Below, one piece after another: positions 17,822-26,779 of a DNA stretch of 64,000 nucleotides (position 1 is the stretch's first letter; each line of letters begins with the position of its first letter). The position numbers were made by a program, and so were the translations under genes. This stretch comes from UBA1952 sp965246765 (lineage in GTDB: Bacteria > Bacteroidota > Bacteroidia > Chitinophagales > Chitinophagaceae). The stretch covers positions 310,001 through 374,000 of the forward strand of contig CBDFFJ010000004.1 of NCBI GenBank assembly GCA_965246765.1. Direction: 5' to 3'. The notes under the pieces are model-generated. The model saw only the letters and a list, made by a program, of their open reading frames with translations. It made no database searches and was not told the origin of the DNA.

Positions 17822-18669
17822 TTCCCCGGTGCATGATAAGGCATAATGAGCAGCGTGGGCGAGCCGATGCCGGCAGACTCATTGGAAATGTACAAGGTAC
17901 GGTCGGCGCCTATAGCGATGCCTTCCGGCTGCTTGTAAAGCTTCGCGCCGAGCGGATAAGCCTGTATAATGCTGCCATCCCGCTTTGCGGTAACCAGCAG
18001 CTTATCGCCCGTTGAGGCAAGCAGCATCAGCTGGTTGGTAAAGGGATTAATCACGGCGGCGGAGGGCTTGAATTTGATTTTCTCCAAGCCCAGAATAGCG
18101 GCAATGCCATGGGCGTCAACCTGAAGCGAAGACTGCACAAACTGTTTCGTTGCCGGATTGAAGGCCCAGGTACTCAGGCTCTTCCGCTTGTCGGCCAGGC
18201 AGTCTTTACACACCAGTATGATCAGCTTCAGGCTGTCGTCGTAATAGACCGATTCAAATTCATTACCCTTTTCCGGAGTCTCATACTTAACGCTTTGCAC
18301 GTTCTCGCCCGATGCGATGGTGGTGGCAAAAAGCGATCCGTCGCTGCGCAGGATGTAAAACGTACCATCCACCATCGTCAGATCTTCAAAATCTCCATGA
18401 CCGTGAAATTTCCAGCGAAGGATACGGTCCGGATGCTTTGGGAAAATTTTATACAGAAAGCCGTCCTCGTCCTCAATGGCGAAGAGGCTGGTGTCTTTGG
18501 CATAATACCAAAGGCCGGAAATTTCATTCAGAGAGGTAGGCAGCTGCACAACCAGCGGATGCTCCAGATCATAGCCTTCGGTATTTCCATGAATGGAGGA
18601 AGCCTTCGGGCCGCAGGCGCACAGCGCAGATACTAAAATGAGGAGCAGCCAATGCCGGCTTTCACGCAT
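17818..18669 (-). CDS. SdiA-regulated-domain-type lipoprotein
   Basis: 283 aa from the ATG at 18669 (MRESRHWLLLILVSALCACG), chosen because it gives a clean lipobox, LCAC; longer frames add an implausible leader. The body matches the beta-propeller-like SdiA-regulated family: NEISGLWYYAKDTSLFAIEDEDG near the N-terminus, then DFEDLTMVDGTFYILRSDG, NEFESVYYD and KQPEGIAIGADRTLYISNE. Such proteins are predicted surface or periplasmic lipoproteins with unknown ligands. It is first in the five-gene minus-strand unit and overlaps the phosphatase gene by 4 bp, which suggests they work together at the outer membrane. Confidence 0.82.
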   Translation of the reverse strand: MRESRHWLLLILVSALCACGPKASSIHGNTEGYDLEHPLVVQLPTSLNEISGLWYYAKDTSLFAIEDEDGFLYKIFPKHPDRILRWKFHGHGDFEDLTMVDGTFYILRSDGSLFATTIASGENVQSVKYETPEKGNEFESVYYDDSLKLIILVCKDCLADKRKSLSTWAFNPATKQFVQSSLQVDAHGIAAILGLEKIKFKPSAAVINPFTNQLMLLASTGDKLLVTAKRDGSIIQAYPLGAKLYKQPEGIAIGADRTLYISNESAGIGSPTLLIMPYHAPGK

Positions 18670-18817
18670 AAAAAAAGTGTAGTGTCTGTGCATCAGGACG
18701 TAACTGGTAAAAACTGTTCCCCATTCCTCCATGAAAAATTCAGACCATCGCTTCTCGCGCCTCACGGCATTCGGGTTGCGGCAAGAAAACCCGACTTTTG
18801 CCGGGATTATTCAATAC

Positions 18818-20023
18818 ATGCAGCTCGTACTTTTTGACAGTGAACGACCAAGTCTTTTCCCTTTTACCCATACCCGCGCCATAGCCGATATCCGCTGCGG
18901 AATATTTACAATGCGTGAGCGCTGGGAGCGCCTGCTTTGCCTTTCCGGCAGCGGCAGCATCACGGCAGATTACCTCCGCGGCATTTACCCGTCTGCAACA
19001 AGCGACGCATTTTTTGCCGTCAATGCCCGCATCTTCGGCACGCCGGAACTTGGCAGGCGGATAGAAAGGCTCAAACCGGGTGAGGCATTGCGCGCCGGAG
19101 AAATAATTGTAGCGGCCCACCTGCCCGCCGGCGCTTCCCAAAGCATCAGCGACTGGCCCGGGCTTGCCGGTAGCCTGCAGTACGCTGACTACGAAGGAGC
19201 GCTAAATCTGCTGGCCCGCCCCTGGGACCTATTCTCGCTCAATGACGAGGCCATTCGCCGCGACTACGGCCAGTTAACCGGTGGCCGCAGCTCCGCTGCT
19301 ATTCCACCCGATGTGACGGTTCGCGGCAGCGAAATATTTATTGAGCCAGATGCAATCATTGGAGCAGGAACGATCCTTAACGCGACTACAGGTCCCATTT
19401 ACATTGGCCGGGGCGCTGAAATAATGGAAGGCTGCATCGCGCGCGGCCCTTTTGCCCTGTGCGAGGGCGCGGTACTGAAAATGGGCGCTAAAATCTACTC
19501 CGCCACTACCATCGGCCCTGGCTGTAAGGTGGGCGGCGAGGTAAGCAATGCCGTTTTCTTTGCCAACAGCAATAAAGGCCACGACGGTTTTCTGGGCAAT
19601 GCTGTGATCGGTGAGTGGTGTAACCTCGGCGCCGACACCAACTGCTCTAACCTCAAAAACAATTACGACGAGGTGAAGGTCTGGGACGAAGCGGCTCAGA
19701 AAAGCGTCAAAACCGGCCTCACCTTCTGCGGCCTGCTGATGGGCGACCACTCCAAGTGCGGCATCAATACCATGTTCAACACCGGGACGGTAGCGGGCGT
19801 ATCCTGCAATATCTGGGGCGGCGGCTTTCCGGAAAAATTCCTGCCCTCTTTCTCCTGGGGCGGCCCGGAAGGTATGAGCACCTACCAGTTGGCGCGGGCA
19901 ATGGACACGGCGGCCCGCATGATGGCGCGCCGCGGCAAAACGCTGGACGATGCCGAACGGGCAATGCTCCGGCACGTATTTGAAAGCACAGCATCATCCC
20001 GGTCGCTGATAATGGGCGCCTGA
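18818..20023 (+). CDS. Alternative GlmU-type protein (putative sugar nucleotidyltransferase/acetyltransferase)
   Basis: About 401 aa from the ATG at 18818. It resembles the GlmU-like proteins of Bacteroidota: a divergent N-terminal half (LVLFDSERPSLFPFTHTRAIADIRCGI) in place of the normal GlmU pyrophosphorylase motif, then a left-handed beta-helix of hexapeptide repeats (residues about 170-330) containing NAVFFANSNKGHDGFLGNAV and LKNNYDEVKVW. The role is probably UDP-GlcNAc supply for peptidoglycan and lipid A. It is divergent from the lipoprotein gene across a 148-bp intergenic stretch and followed by tpiA after 29 bp. Confidence 0.85.
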   Translation: MQLVLFDSERPSLFPFTHTRAIADIRCGIFTMRERWERLLCLSGSGSITADYLRGIYPSATSDAFFAVNARIFGTPELGRRIERLKPGEALRAGEIIVAAHLPAGASQSISDWPGLAGSLQYADYEGALNLLARPWDLFSLNDEAIRRDYGQLTGGRSSAAIPPDVTVRGSEIFIEPDAIIGAGTILNATTGPIYIGRGAEIMEGCIARGPFALCEGAVLKMGAKIYSATTIGPGCKVGGEVSNAVFFANSNKGHDGFLGNAVIGEWCNLGADTNCSNLKNNYDEVKVWDEAAQKSVKTGLTFCGLLMGDHSKCGINTMFNTGTVAGVSCNIWGGGFPEKFLPSFSWGGPEGMSTYQLARAMDTAARMMARRGKTLDDAERAMLRHVFESTASSRSLIMGA

Positions 20024-20052
20024 TTAATCAATTAAAAAACTCTCCAATCAAT

Positions 20053-20823
20053 ATGCGTAAGAAAATAGTTGCCGGCAACTGGAAAATGAATCTCGGGCTT
20101 TCCGAAGGCGCGGCCCTTATATCCGGCATTCTGGAATCGCTCCAACGCTTAAGCGAGCGGCAGGTCGTAGTGATAGCCCCGCCCTTTCTCCATCTTACCC
20201 AAACTGTGTCACAGATACAAGGCAGATACAACGTCTTTGTGGCGGCTCAGAACTGCCACCACGAGGCCGGTGGCGCCTTTACCGGGGAGGTTAGTGCCCA
20301 GATGCTGAAGAGCGCGGAAGTGCCTTACGTCATTATAGGTCACTCCGAACGCCGCGAGTACAATGGCGAGACGGATGCGCAGCTCGCTAAAAAGACAGAC
20401 GCAGCACTGGCGGCAGGCCTGAAGGTCATTTTCTGTTGCGGAGAGCCGCTGGAGACGCGCGACGCCGGAGCGCAAAACAACTTTGTAGGCGACCAGATAA
20501 AGGCAGGGCTATTCCATCTTTCCGCAGCGCAGCTTGGCGATGTGGCTATTGCTTATGAGCCGATCTGGGCCATAGGCACGGGCCGCACGGCAAGCTCCGC
20601 GCAGGCGCAGGACATGCACGCGCACATCCGCAGCGTTATTACCGCCCGGTATGGCCAGCAGCTTGCGGACGATACCTCCATACTTTACGGCGGCTCCTGC
20701 AAGCCGTCAAACGCGGTGGAGCTTTTTGCCTGCCCCGATGTGGATGGGGGCCTTATCGGCGGGGCCTCGCTGAAGGCGGAAGACTTTGCGGACATCATCA
20801 ATGCGATGGTCGCAACAGGATAA
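20053..20823 (+). CDS. tpiA: Triosephosphate isomerase
   Basis: Glycolytic interconversion of dihydroxyacetone phosphate and glyceraldehyde 3-phosphate in the cytoplasm. 256 aa, typical length. It opens with KKIVAGNWKMN (catalytic Lys11) and has the His-containing IIGHSERR, the catalytic Glu in AYEPIWAIGTG, and the phosphate-binding YGGSCKPSNA and GLIGGASL loops. It is probably co-transcribed with the preceding GlmU-like gene. Confidence 0.97.
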   Translation: MRKKIVAGNWKMNLGLSEGAALISGILESLQRLSERQVVVIAPPFLHLTQTVSQIQGRYNVFVAAQNCHHEAGGAFTGEVSAQMLKSAEVPYVIIGHSERREYNGETDAQLAKKTDAALAAGLKVIFCCGEPLETRDAGAQNNFVGDQIKAGLFHLSAAQLGDVAIAYEPIWAIGTGRTASSAQAQDMHAHIRSVITARYGQQLADDTSILYGGSCKPSNAVELFACPDVDGGLIGGASLKAEDFADIINAMVATG

Positions 20824-20842
20824 ATTTTTTGTGAGGAAAGGC

Positions 20843-20874
20843 TTGGGCCGGAAAGAGGCAGGGCTTTATATTTG
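20843..20874 (+). promoter_or_regulatory. Bacteroidota-type promoter for the tRNA genes
   Basis: TTG (20843-20845), 21 bp, then TATATTTG (20867-20874) matches the Bacteroidota sigma-factor consensus of a -33 TTG and a -7 TAnnTTTG. The predicted transcription start is about 20880, roughly 14 bp before tRNA-Glu. Confidence 0.7.
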
Positions 20875-20893
20875 CACTCCCTAACCGGGATAT

Positions 20894-20965
20894 GCGGCGT
20901 TGGTAAACCGGTTAATACGCCACCCTTTCACGGTGGAATAACGGGTTCGATTCCCGTACGCCGTA
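20894..20965 (+). tRNA. tRNA-Glu (anticodon TTC)
   Basis: Full cloverleaf: acceptor GCGGCGT with ACGCCGT (first pair G-U), anticodon stem CCACC/GGTGG around loop CTTTCAC giving anticodon TTC, and T arm ACGGG-TTCGATT-CCCGT. CCA is not encoded. A terminator follows directly. Confidence 0.93.
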
Positions 20966-20969
20966 CGAT

Positions 20970-20996
20970 AAAAAGCAACCCTCTGGTTGCTTTTTT
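20970..20996 (+). terminator. Intrinsic terminator after tRNA-Glu
   Basis: Stem GCAACC (20975-20980) and GGTTGC (20985-20990) with loop CTCT, preceded by an A-run and followed by six T residues. Confidence 0.88.
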
Positions 20997-21009
20997 AGTT
21001 AAGTTGACA

Positions 21010-21081
21010 GGCTTCGTAGTACAATGGATAGTATGAGAGTTTCCGAAGCTCCAGATCCAGGTTCGATTCCTGGCGAAGCCA
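21010..21081 (+). tRNA. tRNA-Arg (anticodon CCG)
   Basis: Acceptor GGCTTCG pairs with CGAAGCC, and the T arm is CCAGG-TTCGATT-CCTGG. The loop TTCCGAA gives anticodon CCG on a stem AGAGT/GCTCC, which contains one A-C mismatch at its base and one T-G pair. CCA is not encoded. No separate promoter is obvious, so it may be read from the tRNA-Glu promoter despite the intervening terminator. Confidence 0.85.
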
Positions 21082-21083
21082 CG

Positions 21084-21113
21084 AAAAAGCGCCCATAAGA
21101 GGGCGCTTTTTTA
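21084..21113 (+). terminator. Intrinsic terminator after tRNA-Arg
   Basis: AAAAAGCGCCC (21084-21094) pairs with GGGCGCTTTTTT (21101-21112) across an ATAAGA loop. Confidence 0.9.
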
Positions 21114-21223
21114 AAGGTCATGGACGTTGCTTCACTTCCGGCGATTTAGGTCAGCGTTTAATGAACGGAATAGAGTAAGCTATTAAACTGGCGCGGGTCA
21201 AAGCCTTGCTCACCGCGCGCCTC

Positions 21224-23005
21224 CTACAAAAAGTCCGGCGTAAATGGCAGCATCATCTGCGCTTTCCCATTCATACGCTTCAGCCATTTCATTTGCTGAT
21301 ACACAGAGAAGTTTTCCTGCAGCTCCTGGCTGATCGCAGCTTTCACCGAGGCCTCGCTCAGCGGATTGTTGCCGATCTTCTTTAGCATAGACTTAAAGTG
21401 ATCCACCGGCTCGGGATAGGTAACCACTTTATACTCAGTAAGTTTAGCCTTAGCCGCCGCAGCCTTCATGGCGCGGTCCAGGCCGCCAAGCCCGTCAACG
21501 AGGCCGATGGCAAGCGCATCGGTACCCGTCCATACGCGCCCCTGCGCTATGCTGTCCACCATATTTGCGTCTATCCGGCGGCCTGTTGCTACACGGCTTT
21601 TGAAGGTGCTGTAGATCGTATCAATGGTTGCCTGCATCCGGGCGGCCTCTTCCGGCGTCATGGCGCGGCTCATCGTCGGGAAGTCAGCCAGCGGTGCGTT
21701 CTTTACCTCGTCAAATGAGACGCCCAGCTTGTCGTGAAGCGCATTGCCGACGTTGAACATCATCCCGAACACGCCGATGCTGCCTGTAATGGTGTTGGGC
21801 ATCGCGAAAATGCTGTCGGCAGCCGCGGAGATATAATACCCGCCCGATGCGGCCACATCGCCCATGGAAACAATCACCGGCTTTTTCGCCTTCAGCAGCT
21901 GCAGCTCGCGCAGAATGACTTCCGACGCCAGTGCGCTGCCGCCCGGCGAGTTGACGCGCAGCACCACCGCCTTCACATCCTTATTGCGCGATATCTGACG
22001 GATGGATTTTACGAGCGTCTCGGATCCGATCTCGTAGTCACCGCCCTTGCCGTCCACAATCTGGCCTTCGGCGAATAAAACAGCGATGCGGTTATCGCCC
22101 TTGCCTTCGGCGTCCAGGTGCTCCGCATATTCATTGATGCTCTGGTAAGGGATTTTTTCGTCTTCTTTTTTCTTTACAACGCTCCGCATTACGCTCTCCA
22201 TTTCGTCCCAATACTTCGCGCCGTCAATGAGCTTTGCCTTTAGCGCATCAGATGCGAAGTAGATGCCGCCAACAGCCGCAAGGTGGTGAACGGTAGCTGT
22301 ATCCGTTCCCGCTTTGGCCGCGGCGGCTGTCAGGAACCCGCTCCAGATATCATGCTGCAATTCGGATAGCTGCAGGCGGTTGGCATCGCTCATTTTTTCC
22401 GCGCGGAAGGGCTCCGTCGCACTCTTGAACCTGCCTGCATAAAAAATTTCCGGCTGAATGCCCAGCTTATCCAGCGTGCCTTTGAAGAATGTAAGCTGTG
22501 ACGCCAGGCCCTTTAGCTCCATCATCCCGGTCGGATTCAGGTAAAGCACATCGGCTGCAGAGGCGAGGTAATAATCGCGTTGTGAAATGCCGTCGCCGTA
22601 AGCGTACAGTTTTTTGCCGCTGGTCTTAAAGTCAAGCAGTGCTGCGCGCAGCTGTTCCATGGTGGCCCAGCCATTGGCGCCGCCGTTAAGCTTCAGCAGT
22701 ACGCCTTTGATATCGTCGTCGGTCTTGGCCTCATGCAAGGCGCGGATAATGTCGCGAAGGCCGGCGGAATAGGAGATGTCATTGGAGAAGGAGGCGAAGG
22801 AATTGTCCTCTCCCTGCTCATGGAGCTTCTGATCGGTTTCCAGTACCAGGATGCTTGCCTCTGTTGTCGTTTTGGCGGTTGTCTTCTGTGTCTTAGCGCT
22901 CTTGATAGCGCTGACTACCATCCCAATCGTGATGCCTACCACAATAACCGAGGCCACCACCACGGCAAGCAGGGAGGCGAAGAACATTTTAAAAAACTGC
23001 TTCAT
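21224..23005 (-). CDS. sppA: Signal peptide peptidase SppA, long (67 kDa) type
   Basis: Serine/lysine-dyad protease of family S49 that degrades cleaved signal peptides in the membrane. 593 aa, the length of the E. coli-type enzyme with tandem domains. One N-terminal membrane helix (residues about 8-34) is followed by an N-terminal domain with the predicted catalytic Lys194 (AGRFKSATEPF) and a C-terminal domain with NSPGGSALASE and the predicted nucleophile Ser387 (DVAASGGYY). It is transcribed divergently from folK; a TACTTTTG box on the minus strand lies about 29 bp upstream of its ATG. Confidence 0.94.
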   Translation of the reverse strand: MKQFFKMFFASLLAVVVASVIVVGITIGMVVSAIKSAKTQKTTAKTTTEASILVLETDQKLHEQGEDNSFASFSNDISYSAGLRDIIRALHEAKTDDDIKGVLLKLNGGANGWATMEQLRAALLDFKTSGKKLYAYGDGISQRDYYLASAADVLYLNPTGMMELKGLASQLTFFKGTLDKLGIQPEIFYAGRFKSATEPFRAEKMSDANRLQLSELQHDIWSGFLTAAAAKAGTDTATVHHLAAVGGIYFASDALKAKLIDGAKYWDEMESVMRSVVKKKEDEKIPYQSINEYAEHLDAEGKGDNRIAVLFAEGQIVDGKGGDYEIGSETLVKSIRQISRNKDVKAVVLRVNSPGGSALASEVILRELQLLKAKKPVIVSMGDVAASGGYYISAAADSIFAMPNTITGSIGVFGMMFNVGNALHDKLGVSFDEVKNAPLADFPTMSRAMTPEEAARMQATIDTIYSTFKSRVATGRRIDANMVDSIAQGRVWTGTDALAIGLVDGLGGLDRAMKAAAAKAKLTEYKVVTYPEPVDHFKSMLKKIGNNPLSEASVKAAISQELQENFSVYQQMKWLKRMNGKAQMMLPFTPDFL

Positions 23006-23033
23006 TATTTACAGGACTATTTTTAAGAAAGGT

Positions 23034-23057
23034 CAAAAGTACCTTCTTATACCTTCG
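23034..23057. promoter_or_regulatory. Back-to-back -7 boxes for sppA and folK
   Basis: On the minus strand TACTTTTG (23041-23034) faces sppA. On the plus strand TACCTTCG (23050-23057) lies 7 bp before the folK ATG. Neither has a clear -33 TTG at the expected distance. The folK box would give an almost leaderless message. Confidence 0.4.
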
Positions 23058-23064
23058 CCCGTCT

Positions 23065-23586
23065 ATGACGGAGCGCGCATATCTATTACTGGGCAGCAAC
23101 GAAGGCGACAGGATTGCTTTTTTGCAGCACGGCATAGATGCGCTGGCGCGACAGGCGGCCAAAGGCGGCCTGGCACTCTCGGGGGTGTATGAAACGGCAG
23201 CTTGGGGGCTGGAGTCGCAACCGGCATTTCTTAACGTAGCGGCAAGGCTTGATACGGATCTGAGCGCTATGCAGCTGCTTGAAGTAATCCGTGAAGCAGA
23301 GGCGGAGCATGGCCGGCAGCGCATCGTGCCCTGGGGACAGCGGACGCTGGATATTGATATCCTGCTGTTCGGGGCGCAGGTGCTGCGCACAGAAGAGCTG
23401 ACGATTCCCCACCCGCGCCTGGAAGAGCGGCGCTTTGCGCTGGCGCCTCTGGCGGAGATTGCGGGAAGCATCCGGCATCCGGTATCGGGCATCAGCGTTA
23501 AGGCGCTGCTTGAAGCCTGTGAAGATGACCTGCCGGTAAGCAGGCGCGCTACCGGCCTACTACCCTACGCTGCTCCCAGAAATTAA
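23065..23586 (+). CDS. folK: 2-Amino-4-hydroxy-6-hydroxymethyldihydropteridine diphosphokinase
   Basis: Folate pathway enzyme that pyrophosphorylates 6-hydroxymethyl-dihydropterin. 173 aa. Family motifs are present: YLLLGSNEGDR at the start, ETAAWGLESQPAFLN, and RTLDIDILLFG with the metal-binding Asp pair, followed by IPHPRLEERRFALAPLAEI. Its 3' end overlaps the convergent 1017-aa gene by 38 bp. Confidence 0.95.
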   Translation: MTERAYLLLGSNEGDRIAFLQHGIDALARQAAKGGLALSGVYETAAWGLESQPAFLNVAARLDTDLSAMQLLEVIREAEAEHGRQRIVPWGQRTLDIDILLFGAQVLRTEELTIPHPRLEERRFALAPLAEIAGSIRHPVSGISVKALLEACEDDLPVSRRATGLLPYAAPRN

Positions 23587-26500
23587 GCAGTGGCAGATCA
23601 AAATAAATGCCCGCGTAGGCGCGCCACGCATTGTACTGCTGCCCTTCATTGGCAGAAAAGCGCCGGAGCAGCGGGGTATATTGCCCGCCGACCATAAATG
23701 CAAGCGGCGTACTCGGGATAGCGATGCCAAAATGCACACCCGGGCTTATCAGCTGCTCCCAGCGGAGGGTCTGCGGAAGCACCGTGTCTGCCGTATGGCC
23801 AAGCCTGTAGGAAACAACGGCGCCGATATCTATGATGCTGAAGGTGACGCTCATATGCAGGCGGCTGCGCTCAGACAAGCCGCGTCTGCGGATTTTGATC
23901 TTGTCAGGATTGAGGATGTAATCGTCGGGTAGCAAAGCGCTGCGCTTCCAATGCGCCTTGCTGAAAGTCTTGCTGTAGGAAAGGCCCACAGGTACCGAAA
24001 AGCCGTACACGGCCCCGTCGCCGTCATTATTATCCACTTTGCTCGCAGCAGTCTTCTCATAGCCGACATAAGGGCCGGCAAAAGCGTTCAGGTCAACGGA
24101 CTGCCAGTGGTTTCGCTTGCGCTTGTAGGAGCCTGTTGGCAAGGCATAGGATTCTACCACTTTAGCCAGTTGCTTGTCGCCCTGCGCGAGGGCAGCGTCA
24201 TTCAGGAAGCCGCTCAGCTTGCGAATGGTTTTTACGGCCTGCCGGTCGTGCTCAAAGAAAAGGGCTGCCACCGGGCTTTGCTTGGTGAAGATTATGGCCG
24301 TATCGCGGTAGTTGAATGCATACTCGGTCATGATGTCGCGGTAGCCGCCGAGGTGATGCTTCATATACCGGAGCGCATTCGCCGTTCTCATCTTGAGCAT
24401 TCTTGAGCCGTCTTTATAAGAGATGTAAACGCTGTCGTCGCGGACGGTAATGGCTGCGCGTCCGCGCCATGTGCTGTCGCCTTCGGTGATACTTATCTTC
24501 TGTTGCAATGAGTCAACAAGCCCGCCTTTTGCGTGCTCCATGACGGGAAGCAGGCCCGGCACGTTGAAGTCTTTCACATTAAAGTCGCCGTTCTTCGCAA
24601 TGGAAATATTAACGACCGGCTGTGTATGTGCAATTATATCCGCCAGGTAGGTACCTGCCGGATAGACGGTGCCAATCTTATCAAGCCGGATGCGCATCAG
24701 GGAGTCGCGGCCTCCGGCGTAGAGAATGGTATCTACGAGTGCAATGGTGTTCTGCACCGCGCCGGCGAAATTCTTTTTGGTGATCAGGTCGTACACTTCA
24801 AACATCCGGCTCGTGTAGCCGAATGCCCGCTGGGCGGTAGTCATTGAGTCTGAAAAGATTGCCCCGTTTGCTCCCGAAGGGTCAAATACGCTGAGCAGCT
24901 CATTCACAGAGCCCCAGAGGCTATAACTGGTATAGTGAAAATCTTTTTCGCCGCTGCCCTCCATGCGCTTCTGCAGCTCCAGAAAATCCTTGCGCACTAC
25001 TTCTATCCTGTTCACCGCCACTTCAATGCTGCCCAGCATCCGCCGAAGCCTCTCAGCCGTCACGGAAGCGTCCAGGCGGAAGTTGCCGGATTTCTGATCC
25101 TGCAACCTGAGCATTTTCCCGAATACGCCGGGATACTTAAGGTCTATGAGGCTGAGCATGATTTCCAGCTCACTAAAGCTCATGCTCCGGTAATCTTCAT
25201 ATTTAAGCAGCCGGTACGCGGCTACGGTGTCCGGTACAAAAAGCTCAGTATTCACGGCATACAGCAGATTAATGAAGTCCCGGAACTGCGGACGGCCCCT
25301 AGGAACCTGCACACTTGTCGTATCGGCGAGGTAAAGGGTGCGAACTATTTCGCGGTAAGACTCCCGCTTGACGAGCATATCCGCCATGTCGCAGAAGCCT
25401 GTGATATAGCCGCGGTATCTGCGACCTCCGGGCCAACGCTGCTGCATCCAGGTACTGGTAAGCACGTTGCGCGGCATGGAAAGGAAGTCTTTGGAGAGCG
25501 CGTACTGCCACTGCGCGCCCATATTGGGTATCTCATACACCTCGTTGCTGCGCAGCAGCGTCATTGTCGCCGGAAAGAAGGTCTTAATCAACTCGTAATG
25601 CCGGGCGTCATTGGTGAGGGTTTCAAAAAACCACATAATAGCTTCCTGCTTTACCCTGCCGGCGAGATAGATGGCAAAGGCATCAATCATTTCCGCCTGC
25701 GACGGCATATGATAACCGGCGCCCGCGCTGGCTACCTGGGTTTCAATGATAATTTTCTGCGCGGTTTTCTGCAGATCGTCACTGAAGCCGTCCAGAGAGA
25801 TGTCTTTAAACCGAGCCAGTTGCTTTTGCTTGTCATCGGTGCTGCAGCCGCCGCTCGTCAGGCGGCAAAGCAGGTCTGCCACCTTTCCAGATTCTTCCTG
25901 GAATAACTCGTGAATCCGGGTGCGGGTGGCGTTCAAAGCCGTTTCCTCCTCATTTAGCTGAATGCGCTTATCATTTATTTTAGTAATCAGCGTGTCAATG
26001 TGCGCTCTTTTTTGCTCCAGACTTATAAGCTGTTCATCTGCACGCCGGTCCATTTCCGTTTTGCCTGACTCTGCCTGCGAAGCTCTAATGTTTGCAATAG
26101 AATCAATTGTTTCATATAAAGCTGCGTATGGGTCTTCTTCCTGCAAATGATTTAATTCGGCAGAGTCAGTCCGGTAGATAAGGAGAATAGAATCGTAAGA
26201 TTTCCGGTAGTCGGCAGCAAGCGGAAACTTCTTCTCGTCCGCCACCGCCTTGAATGCTTCATATTTTGTATCAAAAAACACATCATCACGTAACAGCTCA
26301 GACATGAGCTTTTGCCATATGCCTGTAAGTGCCGGATACGGCTTCAGGCGTGTTGCCAGGCGGTCATATTCACTGCCAGACTCGCCGTCGGCAATGTTGG
26401 CGTACCACATGAGACTGCCTAATAGCTGTGAGCGCTGTGTATCTGTAAGCTGATATTTTCCTTTATCAGCTACCGACATCCATTGCGCGGTCTCCCAGGC

Positions 26501-26602
26501 ATTTCTAAGGTGGAATGAATTGCCATCCGTTTGTGCAGAGACTGTCCATTGCGTAAAGACCCCAAAAAGCAAAAGGATAAAATTTTTTTGACGCATGTAC
26601 AA
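23549..26602 (-). CDS. Large secreted protein of unknown function, probable C-terminal membrane barrel
   Basis: 1017 aa with a signal peptide (residues about 4-24, ending VSAQ). I do not recognise the family. Residues about 150-250 are rich in Glu, Lys and Gln and probably helical or coiled (around RRADEQLISLEQKRAHIDTL). The centre is mixed alpha-helical, without catalytic motifs I can name. The last 170 residues alternate in the way of a beta-barrel (FAGPYVGYEK, GAVVSYRLGH, FMVGGQYTPLLRRF, WRAYAGIYFDLP). An outer-membrane location is inferred. ATG codons at 26602 and 26596 are both possible starts. Confidence 0.8.
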   Translation of the reverse strand: MYMRQKNFILLLFGVFTQWTVSAQTDGNSFHLRNAWETAQWMSVADKGKYQLTDTQRSQLLGSLMWYANIADGESGSEYDRLATRLKPYPALTGIWQKLMSELLRDDVFFDTKYEAFKAVADEKKFPLAADYRKSYDSILLIYRTDSAELNHLQEEDPYAALYETIDSIANIRASQAESGKTEMDRRADEQLISLEQKRAHIDTLITKINDKRIQLNEEETALNATRTRIHELFQEESGKVADLLCRLTSGGCSTDDKQKQLARFKDISLDGFSDDLQKTAQKIIIETQVASAGAGYHMPSQAEMIDAFAIYLAGRVKQEAIMWFFETLTNDARHYELIKTFFPATMTLLRSNEVYEIPNMGAQWQYALSKDFLSMPRNVLTSTWMQQRWPGGRRYRGYITGFCDMADMLVKRESYREIVRTLYLADTTSVQVPRGRPQFRDFINLLYAVNTELFVPDTVAAYRLLKYEDYRSMSFSELEIMLSLIDLKYPGVFGKMLRLQDQKSGNFRLDASVTAERLRRMLGSIEVAVNRIEVVRKDFLELQKRMEGSGEKDFHYTSYSLWGSVNELLSVFDPSGANGAIFSDSMTTAQRAFGYTSRMFEVYDLITKKNFAGAVQNTIALVDTILYAGGRDSLMRIRLDKIGTVYPAGTYLADIIAHTQPVVNISIAKNGDFNVKDFNVPGLLPVMEHAKGGLVDSLQQKISITEGDSTWRGRAAITVRDDSVYISYKDGSRMLKMRTANALRYMKHHLGGYRDIMTEYAFNYRDTAIIFTKQSPVAALFFEHDRQAVKTIRKLSGFLNDAALAQGDKQLAKVVESYALPTGSYKRKRNHWQSVDLNAFAGPYVGYEKTAASKVDNNDGDGAVYGFSVPVGLSYSKTFSKAHWKRSALLPDDYILNPDKIKIRRRGLSERSRLHMSVTFSIIDIGAVVSYRLGHTADTVLPQTLRWEQLISPGVHFGIAIPSTPLAFMVGGQYTPLLRRFSANEGQQYNAWRAYAGIYFDLPLLNFWEQRRVVGR

Positions 26603-26765
26603 TTTATTGCGGCGTAATGTAGCGCCCGATATACACTACTCGTATGCGTCCGGTTGGGGGAACTGCAAAAAAAGATTTTTGTAGTTAAAGGCAAAAGCAA
26701 GAAAAGATTGCAGCTCTGTCCGGCAGAGCCCCGGATACTTTCTCTGGCCCAACGACATGGCTGGA

Positions 26766-26773
26766 TATATTTG
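26766..26773 (+). promoter_or_regulatory. -7 box TATATTTG just before the deoxynucleoside kinase ATG
   Basis: A perfect TAnnTTTG match ends 6 bp before the ATG at 26780, which would give a leaderless or nearly leaderless transcript. A convincing -33 TTG is not seen. Confidence 0.45.
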
Positions 26774-26779
26774 CCACTC

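Noticed and set aside
21010..21081. Reading the second tRNA as tRNA-Gly (TCC)
   Set aside because: That loop placement leaves two mismatches in the anticodon stem; the CCG reading gives a better stem with the standard TTCCGAA loop.
24935..25906. 323-codon plus-strand frame inside the 1017-aa gene
   Set aside because: No signal peptide or domain; the minus-strand gene is longer, has a signal peptide and barrel-like C-terminus.
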